Positions 32,427-45,500 of a DNA stretch of 64,000 bases are shown one piece after another. Source of the DNA: Liolophura sinensis. Taxonomy: Eukaryota; Mollusca; Polyplacophora; Chitonida; Chitonidae. Both the position numbers and the translations under genes were made by a program. Where the stretch lies: NCBI RefSeq assembly GCF_032854445.1, contig NC_088304.1, positions 30,821,732 to 30,885,731 on the forward strand. The letters are read 5' to 3'. The notes below the pieces were generated by a model that was not told the origin of the DNA, did not search any database, and saw only the letters and a list, made by a program, of their open reading frames with translations. The number at the start of each line of letters is the position of its first letter. Within the stretch, counting starts at the first letter, position 1.

Positions 32427-32780
32427 AGTCTCACGAGACTCTTGTCTCAGATTATGGTGCCAAAGTTCAATTGACATATTCTAGTATATAGTCCACTGTG
32501 GTCCACTTTTGATATCTCAGATAACTTCTACTTGCATGACACTGGTGCTGGATTATCAGGTTTCGTGAGACCGGAGAGTCCCAGAATTTTGGGACTGGGA
32601 AAAGTCTCATGAGACTCTTGTCTCAAATTATGGTACCAAAGTTAAGTTCATTTATTCTGGCATATAGTCTCTGTGGTCCAGTTTTGATATCTCAGACAAG
32701 TTCCACGTGTTTGAGACTGGAGCTGGATTCTCAGGTATCGTGAGACTGAAGAGTCACAGAATTTTGGGACTGGGAAAATT
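32427..32780. repeat. Two tandem copies of a ~176-bp sequence
   Basis: 'agtctcacgagactcttgtc' at 32427 and 'agtctcatgagactcttgtc' at 32603 begin two similar 176-bp segments. Each contains a further 'gatatctcaga' block and ends near 'cagaattttgggactgggaa'. Confidence 0.88.
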
Positions 32781-32799
32781 CCCAGATTTTTGACACTGT

Positions 32800-34730
32800 A
32801 GGCCTATTGCCGGCTTCCTGGGACAGTTCCCACCAAGTGTCAACTGTCTCTGAATTCTCAAACTGGATCACAAATCACTTTTCCCTGATACTGGGACTGT
32901 TTCCAAATTCACGGTAAAGGAATTTTCCCACTCTTAATAAAATAGCTACTTACTGAGAATGCTTACCAGCAATTTGATGTCAACTCTCGGCAGATTTCAA
33001 GGCCATCTGCAGACGTTGAAAAATCAACCTATTTATAGATTTCCACAGGGTGTGGGCGGAGCAATGAACCAAATCTGGAGACTCTGATTGGTCACAAGAG
33101 CAATTTTGAGAGTTTGTAAATACAGATGACACGATGACTTCATCACGATCGCAACCAAGAACTCCAAAATAATGGCTTTGCTTTGAAGCCAAAATGTAAA
33201 TGTCAGTGTCTGGAAAGTCCATATTTTTATCCATATTACTCAGAAGGTATAACCAATTTCCACACAAGGGTATTAAATGATAAATTCCTTTTCAAACTGT
33301 GGTGGGAAAATCCTGGTCCGATTTCTAAAAGCCTGTAAGTGCGGGTTCTATAGACTCCCTAATTACCATAAATGTACAAAAACGGCGGCAACACAAACTT
33401 TCGAGGTTGATCTGAGGACAATTAATGTCATATTTTCTGTGTGAAACAAGAACGAAACTAGAAGGTAAAGGTTTTCCAGATAAGACAATGACATAGAAAT
33501 TCGTAATTTCTACATTTTCATCACTACACTGCTGAAAAATACTTATAATTATCCCAAATATGTAGGAACGCCGATGCAACAACAACAGCATCACTCGTCC
33601 ATGAAACAGATAAACGTAAGTTTAAAACTTCCAACGAGAATAAATAAACGCTATATTGGCAAATATTGACTTTGTAAATTAACTAGTCTGGCCACAGATA
33701 ACAATCTTAACAAAACTTCCGTGAAAATTCATTAAAACATGAATATATGAAACTTCCCTACGTTAAATTGATTTTTTAAACCCTACTTCCTTAAATCCCG
33801 CTACAATATGTAAATTCCTATGTATCTGTATTCCAGGGTGTAGCCGATGATGGATGTTTGCGAAATATTGGAAACTAACAGTCTTTTGTTACAGTTGATG
33901 GCGTCTAACTTTTTATCTTTTTGATTTAATTCATCCGGTCGATCATTATGAAAAAAAAAACCATCATAAATTTTGTGTAAAGCAGATCAAGTCACAGTCA
34001 TGATTATACATTTGAGAAAAGATAAAGTGAATATCATTTGTAATGCTGTATGCTGTGACTTTACTGTATTTCTGAAGATTCCTGCTGGCAAAATACTGCA
34101 TTGGTGTTTGGAATATAGATACAATCACACTAAGAATTTAGGTCAGTATTTCAGTTCAAGTGAGATTTCTCATTTAAACTGTAATGCTTTGAGATTTCCT
34201 TTTATTTCAGCGATTTACATATACGTGTTTAAAAACTGTTATAAGCATGGAATTTTGTGTATATTTTAAACAGGGTACACCGTTTAATGTAAGTAAACAT
34301 ATTGTGTTCATGTGTGACGTTTAGAATATTGAATACTATTGTGTTTTAGAAAACTAAACGCCACATTTCTATTTTCTAAACAGAATGCTTAGATTTAGAA
34401 ACTAAACGAATTATTGTGCTTAAAAACTGATACCGAATTGTGGTTAACTAATAAATATTTGAATTTATACAGTATACGGTTTGACAATTGACTTGAAAAC
34501 CATGCCTGGAATAATGACTGTCATGTTTGCAGCATAATTCTTTATTAACTGTTTATATTAATATTTCCTAAACATATTCATTTGAGAGTTCGTATTTTAG
34601 CTAGGATGTGAAAATTGATCTTGCGATTATCAACATTGGAAAGTCCTTTCGTTGTTTACACGTGGAATAAGTATGTCGAACTTGACGCTTCATATTGAAA
34701 TGTAAAGTGAAAAATGATGTACTTTCATTG
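32800..34730. other. Intergenic, nothing recognised
   Basis: AT-rich. No coding homology or clear repeat family. Confidence 0.5.
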
Positions 34731-34739
34731 TACCAAATC

Positions 34740-34864
34740 TGAAGATTGTCGTGGGTTTCCCCGGTCCCTGCCCTGTTTCCTCCCACTATAATGCTGGCCG
34801 TCAGCGTATAAGTGAAATATTCATGAGTGCGATGTAAAACACCAATGAAATAAACAAATAAATA
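34740..34864 (+). mobile_element. SINE copy, 5' truncated
   Basis: 'gtcgtgggtttccccgg', 'tttcctcccactataatgct' and 'gatgtaaaacaccaatgaaa' with an A/T tail. Confidence 0.87.
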
Positions 34865-34912
34865 CATGTAGATTGCCCCATGTTATGCTTATTTATCGAT
34901 TAACGTATTTAT

Positions 34913-35174
34913 GGGGCATCCGTGGCGGAGGGATTTTATTACGCCAGCGCGGCGCAACGACCCATGCGCCTCTCACCAATACGGTCGCTTTGAGTCCAGC
35001 TCATGTTGGCTTCCTCTGTAGCCGTACATGGGTAGGTCTTTCAACAACCTGCAGATGGTCGTCGGTTTCCCCAAGGCTCTGTCCGGTTTCCTCGCACCAT
35101 AATGCCGGCCGCCATCGTATAAGTGAAGTATTCTTGAGTATGACGTAAAACACCAATCACATAAATAAATAAAT
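34913..35174 (+). mobile_element. Near full-length SINE
   Basis: It starts ggggcatccgtggcgg (tRNA-like head), includes 'ggcgcaacgacccatgcgcc', 'ctcaccaatacggtcgcttt' and 'cataatgccggccgccatcg', and ends in (ATAA)n. It lies 50 bp after another SINE in the same orientation. Confidence 0.9.
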
Positions 35175-35189
35175 ATTTTCCTTATTTTA

Positions 35190-35295
35190 CATCGACGACT
35201 GTGTGATATCTGGCAAATGGTTACACGTAACCGGTGAAATGTGGCCTGTTGTCTGTTTACCTCAGTCAGGGTTTTATCCAACTTTTCATTTAAAC
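35190..35295 (+). repeat. Dispersed repeat R2 copy
   Basis: 'gtgtgatatctggcaaatgg', 'ttacacgtaaccggtgaaat' and 'ctcagtcagggttttatcc'. Confidence 0.75.
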
Positions 35296-35299
35296 GCAG

Positions 35300-37205
35300 T
35301 AGCAAACCACACTATCCCCCCCCCCCCCGCCCCCATTACCACCATGACCTAATTAGAAAAGCATGGAAGATAAATACATTAACACATGCATGGTTTGATG
35401 GTCATTCGTTCAGTATGGTATTAATTTCTCTTGATTCCGATGTTTATCTTAATAAACAAATAATAAGTCGACATTACATGGCTTTATGAAGATTTAACTC
35501 CAAATGACTTGGTACTTAATATACGCTTGATGGTCGCCTACTCGGCGCTAGTATAACAGATGCCTGCATATTGTATGTAATTTGATGTAATACCTTTATA
35601 CGGGTCAGACTGGCTTGTTTGATGTGAATGACTTTAGGCAACTATTGCAGCTGCATGACAAAGATTGACGTGCCTAACGTGGCAGTCTTGCAAGACAATC
35701 ATCGATGATTTATTAACGGTTATCACATTCCCATCGTTATCTATGCTGCCGATTTGTCGCTTTTGTTTCGCTTTATTTCACAGTATTCATTGATAAGGAA
35801 GACGGAAGAGGGAAAGACATCATATCTGAAAAGATTCCTTGTAATCATCGCGGCACACGGATGGAGTGAAACACTGGAACTTCCGCACCCAGTTAACATT
35901 TGATATGCGTGTTCTGCATGAATACGTCTGAGAGATAAATACACATCGAACTGGTCAGTTTGTCGATAAAGAGGTCAGATTTCCAGCCATCAAACGCCGG
36001 ACTGTTTACACGGACCTAGATCTAGATCTGGGGTAAATCTGCAGCAGACGAGTTTCTTCCAGTTTGATTTTTGGGATTCTTTAGATCCTTGCTATGTTGT
36101 TTCCACTACATGTCTGTGTCAAACTACATACATGTATTGAACTACATTTGTGTTTGAAGGTTTAATCTTGAGCAGAATTCGGTGGTGTTTCACCTTGAAG
36201 ATCATTCGAACATTGTTTTCTAGCGGTGTTCGTTTCGATAAAACGTGATAAAATACGTGTCATTTGCCGCTATCGGACCTTATCGATCAGTTATTGATCG
36301 AATTCATCTGCTCCTCAATTGACAAGCCAGTAGAATGTCCCAAGGCAAGCTGACCAACTGTTCGAGCTGAAGAAGGCGAGATCCGCAAAGAATCTTTTGT
36401 TCACACATGCTTGGCAGCTGATAAAACCATGGCCTTGTCCATTTCCACTGGTCAACGATCATTCTGTGACGTCACTGTTCATTTATATTGAAAAAGGATA
36501 AATTTCTTGAGCGCAGACGATAATTTGTCTTGAAGCGCAGACGACAGGAAGCCAGCGCGCGCTGTGGGACCGTGTCGGTGTCGCTCTGCCACTCAAGCTG
36601 TCCTTATTCATATGTGAAAGGTTAACGGTGGTCTGCTGAGAATTGTCAATGACTGTCATAGCCTCAAGGCTGCCTAACAGCTGCGTACAGGATTAAGTCC
36701 TGTTGAACACGTCAGAACATCGAGGTTTTTAAAACCAGGGGATGTCCTAGCTATTACAGTTTTGACAAGCATCTTACCGCTGAGAAGAAGGGGAACTTTG
36801 CGGAAGAGGCGAAGTTAATGCTCAGGCACGGCAAACTAGACTAATCCCTTCATATATCACTTTAGGCATAACCCGGTTGTTGCGCTTATTTCTGCTCAGG
36901 CTGTATTTGACAGTGACAAGTGTAGACAAGCGATTGAATCATACCTTAGTTGACATAAAAGAATGCTTAAGGGGACAGGAGAGACTCACTTCTAGGCAAC
37001 AGCACGAGACTGCGAAGTGGTGTAAATACCTCTTCATCAATTTCCCAGGAGAAAAAGAATATAGGAACAGCAGAATGGGTAAGCATTTGCTGAATGTGTA
37101 CAGTCAGAAATTCATCATATTGCCCCCAGGACTTCATAAGTGATAATTCGTAAGTGTGAATTAATTTCAGAGCGAAATTATAATTCATAACGCTGTACGA
37201 AGACA
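35300..37205. other. Upstream region and probable 5' UTR of the GPCR
   Basis: No separate gene is recognised. A poly-C run is at about 35317-35328. The receptor's promoter and 5' UTR should lie in the last part of this interval, but I cannot place a transcription start or non-coding exon. Confidence 0.4.
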
Positions 37206-37883
37206 ATGGATATCGTCAGGCCCTTAAACAACATTTCCTTTATCCGGGACGATGAATTTGTCGACATCAACGTCACAACGCTGGGCCCCAATGTCAATGA
37301 CACGGACGATTATTCTCTGGACGTCGCTTACGTAACGTTGGAACTTTTGGCCGCGTTAGCCACGACGGTGGGTAACGCATGTGTGATTGTGGTTTTCCTC
37401 AAATATAGGAGTATGCGAAGCGTGACGAATTACTACGTATTGTCTTTAGCCGTGGCAGATTTGTTGGTTGGTATGATCGCTGTGCCGTTTGCAATTGTCA
37501 CAAGTGTGCAACTGCCGAAACTTTTCGAGGCCTGTTTGTTTATGAACTCTCTCCTAATGGCGTTATGTACAAGCTCGATTTTCTCCCTGGTTGCGCTGTC
37601 AATCGACAGATATATCGCCATCATTTACCCGTTGCATTACAAAACAACCATGACGGCCAAACATTCTCTTATCGCCATATTTACTTCCTGGATCCTGGCG
37701 ATTATCGTAGGACTCTTGCCGTTGTTCGGCTGGAATTTGGGTCGACCGCCTGTGCCGAGATGCCGATTCACTGAAGTCATGGATCTCACTTACTTGCTGT
37801 TCATTTACGCAGCCACCATAATTCTTCCGTCTGTGTTTATCTCTGTGGTTTATGCTAAAATATTCTGGGTGGTTCACAAACAC
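37206..37883 (+). CDS. Adenosine receptor-like GPCR exon 1 (N-terminus to TM5)
   Basis: ATG lies in the context gacaATGG, the exon has 226 codons and ends at donor gtaagt after VVHKH. It covers TM1-TM5. The frame runs on 30 bases into the intron before a stop, so an unspliced reading of 235 aa would lack TM6-TM7. Confidence 0.93.
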
Positions 37884-39482
37884 GTAAGTACGTTTTTTGC
37901 CTTACTCCTTTAACTGTATAGTCTATACATGACAGTTTGATTATCTTATAGGTGATTAAAAAAAACAACAACAAAAACAGTGTCCCTTTCTGTTGTTTAT
38001 TAAATATGATGACAATGGAGTATTTTGAGTAATTTTAGACCAGGAGGTTCTTCTAAATGGCATCATTATTGCTTTTTTTTAACTTAATTTTTCTTCAGCC
38101 ACGGTACATTTGTTACTGTTTGAGCATTTACACGAAATGTTAGGATAAAACCTTCACTGAGCTAAACTGACAATAAGCCGGATTTCACCAGTTACATGTG
38201 ACCATTTGCCAACTATCACGCTGCCGTCGTTATTCTAGTTTCATGCCCTATGCTATACAGACTTCTGTATTACTTCATTGACAGTGTTCTCTGTACATAA
38301 TAGTTTGATTAGAATAAATATTTCCTCTGTGTATCAACGTTTGATTATATTGCATCATTGGGGATAGTCGAAAAGACACCCAATTTCGACTGTCTTTTAT
38401 GTTTCCTCTTGTTTTAAATTTAATCATAAGTTGTGTTATAGTTTTTGTAGTGTAATCATCATTTTTGATTAACTAAGCCGAGTGTGGCGTGAAAAAGTAA
38501 TAAAATTAGATAGCCATTCTAATAAGTCACACTGTGTGGTTGTGAGCAAAGTTGTGTTCATTCAACAGATGCTTTAGATGTGTGCCAAGATCTGCTCGTT
38601 TTTAGAAAACAATTCGTTTGGAAATTGATCATGCCACTGCTCACCGGAAATGTCTATTTATAAAAAGTAACGAAATATAAACACATATGTACTTCAAATG
38701 GATCAAACAGACGTACGCTCTAGCCGATAACCGATAAAGGCTGAACTTCCGTCATTATATACACGTGAGTATTGCGAAACGTCCATTGATTGACAGAATC
38801 CAGAATATTATAATGTAAGTGACAGAAACTTAATTGCGTTGTCTCGTGCAGAGTGTCTGCTCGAGGTTACGAACTGTTATTGAAAGTAAACAGGGCGTAT
38901 TTATAGGATGTGTGCTATGTAAACAGGTATCAGAAGTGCGGCGACCACGGTAATGAATGAGTGCTCTGATTCAGATGCCAACATTGAGAGGTCCGCAAGA
39001 GGTTGATAAAACAGTGTCCGTGGTGTTGATTCGTGGCAATCTTAAAGTTTTTGCTTCGCCAAACAATCCTGTATGTCAACAATCACACGGGGTGTGCCCA
39101 CATCGTGGACATCAGGAACTCGGCTTCTGCTGAGACCAGATATGTGATGGTCTCTCCTAAAAACACGACATGTCACGCCTCAAGCATTGATGGTGCACGT
39201 TTTGGTGGCTCTAATTAGTAACTGAATTTATTGTTTGGATCCAACATTTTGTTCCAAATTCCAGCAAAACAGCATCTGGTCTTAGCTACGCGGACGGTGA
39301 AGAAAGACCAAACCTAAAGAGTTTGCCATTAGAAACTGTAAACTAACATGTAATCAGGAAACCACATCCGTGATAGAGCATTTTGTTTGAATTTAACCCA
39401 AAAACCCTATTTGTAAAAAAGTGGAAAATGGAATCGATATACTATTAAATGCCCTATTACATGCCCGATGTTTTTTTGTTTG

Positions 39483-39513
<31 letters not shown>

Positions 39514-42500
39514 GCCATCACAATTATTTCATTAACAATCTGTGCATACGTCCAAAATGTTCCCCAAAATAGTTTCGACTATAACCCTAAGCATCACATT
39601 CATGTTGAATGATAAAAGGGTAGGCTACAGGAACGGTAAAACGTTGAAGTGAACATTAAATACGGTGGCGTATTTAAAACATCAAAGTAATATGATTTCA
39701 TATCCCTTTCTCCATAAAATAATTATTTTGTGTGCAATGGCTTCTGACTAACTACCTAAGGATGGTTTTAGTTAGATTTAATGACCTTTAGGCGCTTTCA
39801 CCTTAACAAAATATGGCGTCAAAACCCATGTTAAAAAAATTATTTCTTTTCTGCATTTTCGTGGTGAGAAACAAATGTATTTCTAAACACAATTCTCTGT
39901 AGGCTTTCATTTAAGGCACATGTCACTTTTGACTTTATGTACACTTTAAAGAGGAAGCACATATTGCCCCAGGCCTGACCCACTTGTTTGAAGATGTGCT
40001 CCAGGGACATTTGTAACACAATCGTGGCCGAGGGGGTTAGCACGGTGCAATGACCCAAGAGATTAGAACGGAGTGTCCAGAATCTCTGGCGCTCTGCTCC
40101 GTGATTTTGTCAAATTCCGCTTACCCGGGGCTAGGGGCTGTATATTCATCGTATTGAATTAGATCGCCACGTTGAATGTACGAACAGATGCAATCAAAGC
40201 GCAAGTGTGATACGTATTTTGTTATCGACAACTGATACTCTTGCATGGTACACGATTTGAATCCTGACTTCACTCAGTTGCCTACAACATACCTTGCGTC
40301 TTTCTAACGTCATTGAAAACTGATGACTGCTTCTCTTTGCATGATTCCGCACTATTTTCGTACTTTATATACTTTCTAAGTCCTTTGGTGGGGGAAGTGG
40401 CCTTGCGATTATTGACCTCCAATGCAGTCGCTGTGAGTTCAAATCCAGTTCATGCTGGCTTCCTGAGATGGAAGGTCTTGCAGCAACATGCTGATGGTCG
40501 TGGGTTTCAATCGGGTTCTACCCGGTCCCCCCCCCCCCCCCACCACCACCATAACGCTGTTCTTCATCATATAAGTAAAATATTCTTGAGTACGGCGTAA
40601 AACACTAATCAGATAAATAATAAATAAATAACACAGAGATGTAAAAAATGTAAACAGTTTTCTGTTCATTTTATGTTGAGAGTTCATTTTCAAATTGGTA
40701 ATTACATTGTTCGTTCATGCATATTTTCCGTGTACACAACACCCCACAAGTGACCATGTATGTCATAGTCTGTTGTTGGATTCTGATGGTGGACTACGCA
40801 CCGACGAGACATGGTGCATTTGCATTATTAGTATGTTTTGGCTATTAAAATGGATGAAAACACAGCATTAATTCTGGATCAGTGACGTCTAATAAGTTGG
40901 AATTTTCATCACTCTACATTATTTTTGCCTAATTCTGCTTAATAAGCCAGGGTCCTAGTCGGCAGCCAAAGTTTCCACTATTCAAGCTTTTACAGAACAA
41001 ACCCTAACGGAGGTAAGCTGACAAGGGGCGTATTTCACCGGTTACGGGTGACCATTTGCCAACTATTACACTGCTGTCGCCACTTTTGGCTTTACTCTCC
41101 ATGCTGTATTCTTTTATAGTAACCATGAACTGGTCAGGTTATCCAGAAGAATTCATGCGGCAAAATTACAACCAAACAAGTTTCACAAGTATTCATTATA
41201 GTTTTGGATAGATTTGTCACAATACACCTCGTATTAGGCGTTTACAGTTGAGATCTATAAGCAAGCGTTTGAATCTCGTTTCATTGCTAATAAAAGGATG
41301 TGTGTTCCAAACGCTTTCTACCCGGTTATTGGTTACGCATGTCTGCATTTATGGCTCACCTCGATGTTGTGACTGAGAGTACTTGGTCTTTTTATTCGCT
41401 ATACAACCCTCGTCAGGATTTCAAGTACATCGACTGGAGGAACGGGAATATCTCTGCTGACAGTTGGGGAATATCCCTCAGAATATGAAAGGAAACACGA
41501 ATCCCGCTTCCCACTTTAATGCCGTCTTACCGCTGTCTAAATTAGACTCGAGATTGCAAGTCAATATTCTGTTAAGATTCGATAATACCTCGCCCAGGAT
41601 TGAAGCGTTGTGTGGTGCTGATCTAAAGTGATCCTTGTGGAACTACCAACAGCACTCGTACATTCAGAGAGAGCCTCAGTCGACATGGCTGTGATTATTT
41701 GAACCTGCTATATGTGTATCATTCCGACTTTAATGAGAATGTTAGAGCCGGCAAATAACTCCCTACTTTGTCAAGTTAATGCATTGCTGTATTTTTTTGT
41801 AGGGGAGGGAACGGAGGGGGGGGGGGTGCAATGTTGGTTAAAAGTGAAGTTCCAAAGTGATTCCCTGCATGTTTCCGCTTTCAAAAGAGGTTAAGTGACC
41901 ATTTAAAAAATCCAAATAATGTCACCGTTACATGTTAGTAAAAGGGTCATCGTTGGATCAGATGGTTAAAGTGCTGGCTTGTTGCAATTGACCAAAGGGG
42001 TCACAGGTTCAAAACCAGCTCTCAAAGATTCCAATTCGGTTTTAGATAAGGAGTTTTTCCAGCTACCTGAAGAAACGCATTGGTTTTCTTCGTTTCCTCT
42101 GCCCTTAAACATGACGGCCGTCATATTTTAAAGCGAAAAATACTTTAAGAGTACGGTGTTAAGCAACATCCAATCAAACAAATAAAACGATAGGTTAATA
42201 ATGCCAAAAAAGTAGATGCAGAGGTGTCTTTTCCCTTATTTAATCTATCAATGCGAAGTCGTCATTGTGCGTGGTCTGTGTTATATATTGTATTGAAGCC
42301 TGGCAACGGTATAGATGAATATATCAGCCGGGTAGAGACGCACATTATCACACTTTGTGGACGATGCAGAAATATTTATTTGTTTATTTTTATTTTTTTT
42401 TATTTTTTTTTTTATTGGTGTATGACGACATATTCAATTTTAAGAATTTTAAGGTGCCATGGTGGTCAATTTTATGGGTGGAGAAAACAACAATAAACGA

Positions 42501-45500
42501 GATAAACCACCAACATTTGGGAAGTTCTGATGACTTTTCCATGTGTGACGCACACATATGCACATCAAATTGGTGGAAGTCGTCTTCAAACGAAAGATAG
42601 ACTGCGTGAACGGTCACGTGAGCTTCGTCGATCAAGCCCTAGAAATCCGAGGAATCACCATTTCCATGTCTGGATTCATAAATATCATGAGTTCTGCATT
42701 TTACCAAATGAAAACTGCCAAAATCTAATTGACCAGAAAATCCAATTTTAGCATCTTTACCACACACTTTATGGCATGCTCCAGGAAGTGACTATAAGAA
42801 ACTGGCGAGTAAAGTATAACTGTTCTTAATTAGATTTGTATAGGAAAGTCGGATTTTGTTACAGTTGTTTGAAACATTAGCAGTTTGGATGCTTTTAGGC
42901 TTTAACTAATTATATTTCTTGTTTTTGGTATTCATTAAACATCTTTCTGAAACGTTCTTGAAAGAGAATTAAATTAAGGACACAATGACCCTTCGCAAAC
43001 TTTTCTTACTAATATTTGTCAAGACGGAACTAAATGGAGATAATGACTTGTCTTGAATACGTCATATCCTGAAGTAATGGATCGACCGATCGAGTTAAAT
43101 CTCCCACCCCTTAGGCGATTCATCAAGTGAAATTTCCAAATTTCGAAGGAAAAAAGGATGAACGGTAACGTTTAAATGAGCTGAGCAGGATTTCGGAGAA
43201 AACTAGGGACTGGGGCCGGTTCTAACCAAGCTGTAGAATTCAAAACCTCGACAAGACTGTAAAGGCAGAAAGGATTTTTTCAAGAAACTTGTTAGTAAAG
43301 TACCTCGCATACATTTATACGTTTCGCGACGATATGGCTGAATACTGTCAAAATGGCGTTAATGGCAATAACGTATACTGACGTATTTAATGCCTACAAA
43401 CATTTACAGCTAAAGTGGCTAAAACCACATAATGGTTCGTGGGTGGTGGAAATGGCCTCTGGGGATACAGTTCAAGTAATACGAAATCAAGATTCTCAAC
43501 GTGGATTTCTTCACAATGACGTGAACACGAGTGTAACTACTAACGTGCAAATTGCGTTCTAGAACGTCATTTCGCCGAACATAAATTTTACCCTTGCCCT
43601 TTGCTGCAGTGGTATTTACATAAATACCATCAGCGCAGTAATAAATGCAGGACTTTTTGTAGATTTTTTATTTGTTTTGTTTTATCTGTGACCAAAAGTG
43701 TAATTAAAAAAATACAGACACACAAGGTTAAAGTTTCTTTGACGGCATAGGGACGTTTAAATTGTCAAAGATGTAAAATTTAGAGATGAATAAATTCTTA
43801 CTGGCAGTCAATTTCAGGATGTTAAACAATTTAAACTGAAAGATCTAAAATTTCATTTGGTTCCATCTGGATAATGCCCTTTTTCCCAGATTCCATCTAA
43901 TTTTTGACCTTTTGATTTTTAGGAAATGTCCTGAAAGAACACGTGTATACAAGGTTGCAACGAAACGAGCGCTTTGTGCAACTTGTTCGACCGTTTTTTT
44001 TTGTGTACACATAAAACACGTGATAGAAATTGCAATCTATGTTTTCGACACCGTACTCAAAAATTCTTCATTTATAACATGTTGGTAAATATTATGAGTG
44101 TAGAAAAGTGGAGTCTAGAATTTGGAAATTTTCCTTTTTTTAACCTGCGACAATCACTTCAGCGAGTCGCTCTGTCCATCAAATTTTTGACATTCAACCT
44201 TTTAACATGGACCATTCACTTACGGGCATCAGTGCAAGACGGCATCGACTTTTTGCGGTATTTTTGCTTGTTTTGACTTTTTCTTCAAACATGTCTTTGC
44301 CCTCACGACGTGGCTAGACCAAACACCTTGTAACCTTGTAGACCATTCTTTTTCCCAAGTCCTCCACGCATACATCAGTATTGTCGAAACTACTGTTCAT
44401 CAACGCTAGTCAAACTGTCAATTTACAGGCTTCTGCCTTAAACTCAAACCTGTTAATTGGATTTGAACTTCTTGTGCACCTAGGGCACTATGTAAAATCA
44501 GGACCGCTTCTCTAGGCAACACGGTATCCTCTGAGACGGTCATGGCGACCTGAGCACTAACAGAGCAACACTTAAGAAGGTTGATTAGGTTTGGTAAAGG
44601 TCGTGCTTGTGATCAGACGGACGCCAGCGTGTCAAGATTCGAAACCTCTTGGGCTGCCAGCATTTGCAATTGATGTCATAAACATCCACCTATCATAGAG
44701 AGGATGCTGATTTTCTGGACAAACAAGGCCGAGATTTCAGTCCGAGGAATTCGGGAGGTACATGTAATTGGTAAGGCCAATACAGAACGAAAGTAACAAG
44801 TCCGTGAATAAGGCAAAAGTTCATGGAACTAATTTGTCCATATTTTGCGGTGTGATCAAATATAATTAAGCCAATCAGCACATTAATCATTATGCCAAAA
44901 ACTGATTTTTCCCCAGTAATGAGCAGGTAAAATTTCAGCCACCCCTGTGGATTTTGAGAGACAAATATCGCAGCTTTCTGACTCCTGGCATTATGCGTTT
45001 TATTTAATGCTCGAAAGAAGCCAGCGCCCTTTCTTTTCTGACAGTTTGTTTTTCTGACAATATTCCTGACTTACAGGAAAAGCTGAGTTGAGAGTCTGAT
45101 TGGCTCTTTGGTCTTATTATCGATGGCATTTCTGCATGATCTCGCGAAACCCTTGAAAATTGTTGCTCCATGTACATGCCCTTATCTCCATTTAATTCTC
45201 GAAATTTAGTTTTCCAGAGCAACCGTTGCTTTCTTTTCATGTGATTGTTTTTTTAAATGTGACGACAACACATCATTTTGAGTTATTCTAGACCAGCGGT
45301 GTCTGATACTTTGCAGTTAACATCACTCTAATTTTTTTTCGTGCTTTAAAGGATGTAAGTTGCTATTATTTAGCCATTTACATGAACAGTTAGAATAAAA
45401 ACGTAGTTGAGGTAAACTGACAAAAGACCGTATTTCACCGGTTACGTCTGACCATTTGCAAAGTAGTATACTGACGTCGGCGCTCTGTTTGCAAAATCCT

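Noticed and set aside
34973-35305. 110-codon minus-strand frame
   Set aside because: Translation of a SINE and an R2 repeat.
37206-37913. Complete 235-aa membrane protein
   Set aside because: The last codons run into an intron after a consensus gtaagt; TM6 and TM7 are found in an in-phase exon at 55972.
41945-42015. tRNA gene on the plus strand
   Set aside because: A- and B-box-like motifs are followed by a SINE body and A-rich tail; the anticodon arm does not fold cleanly.
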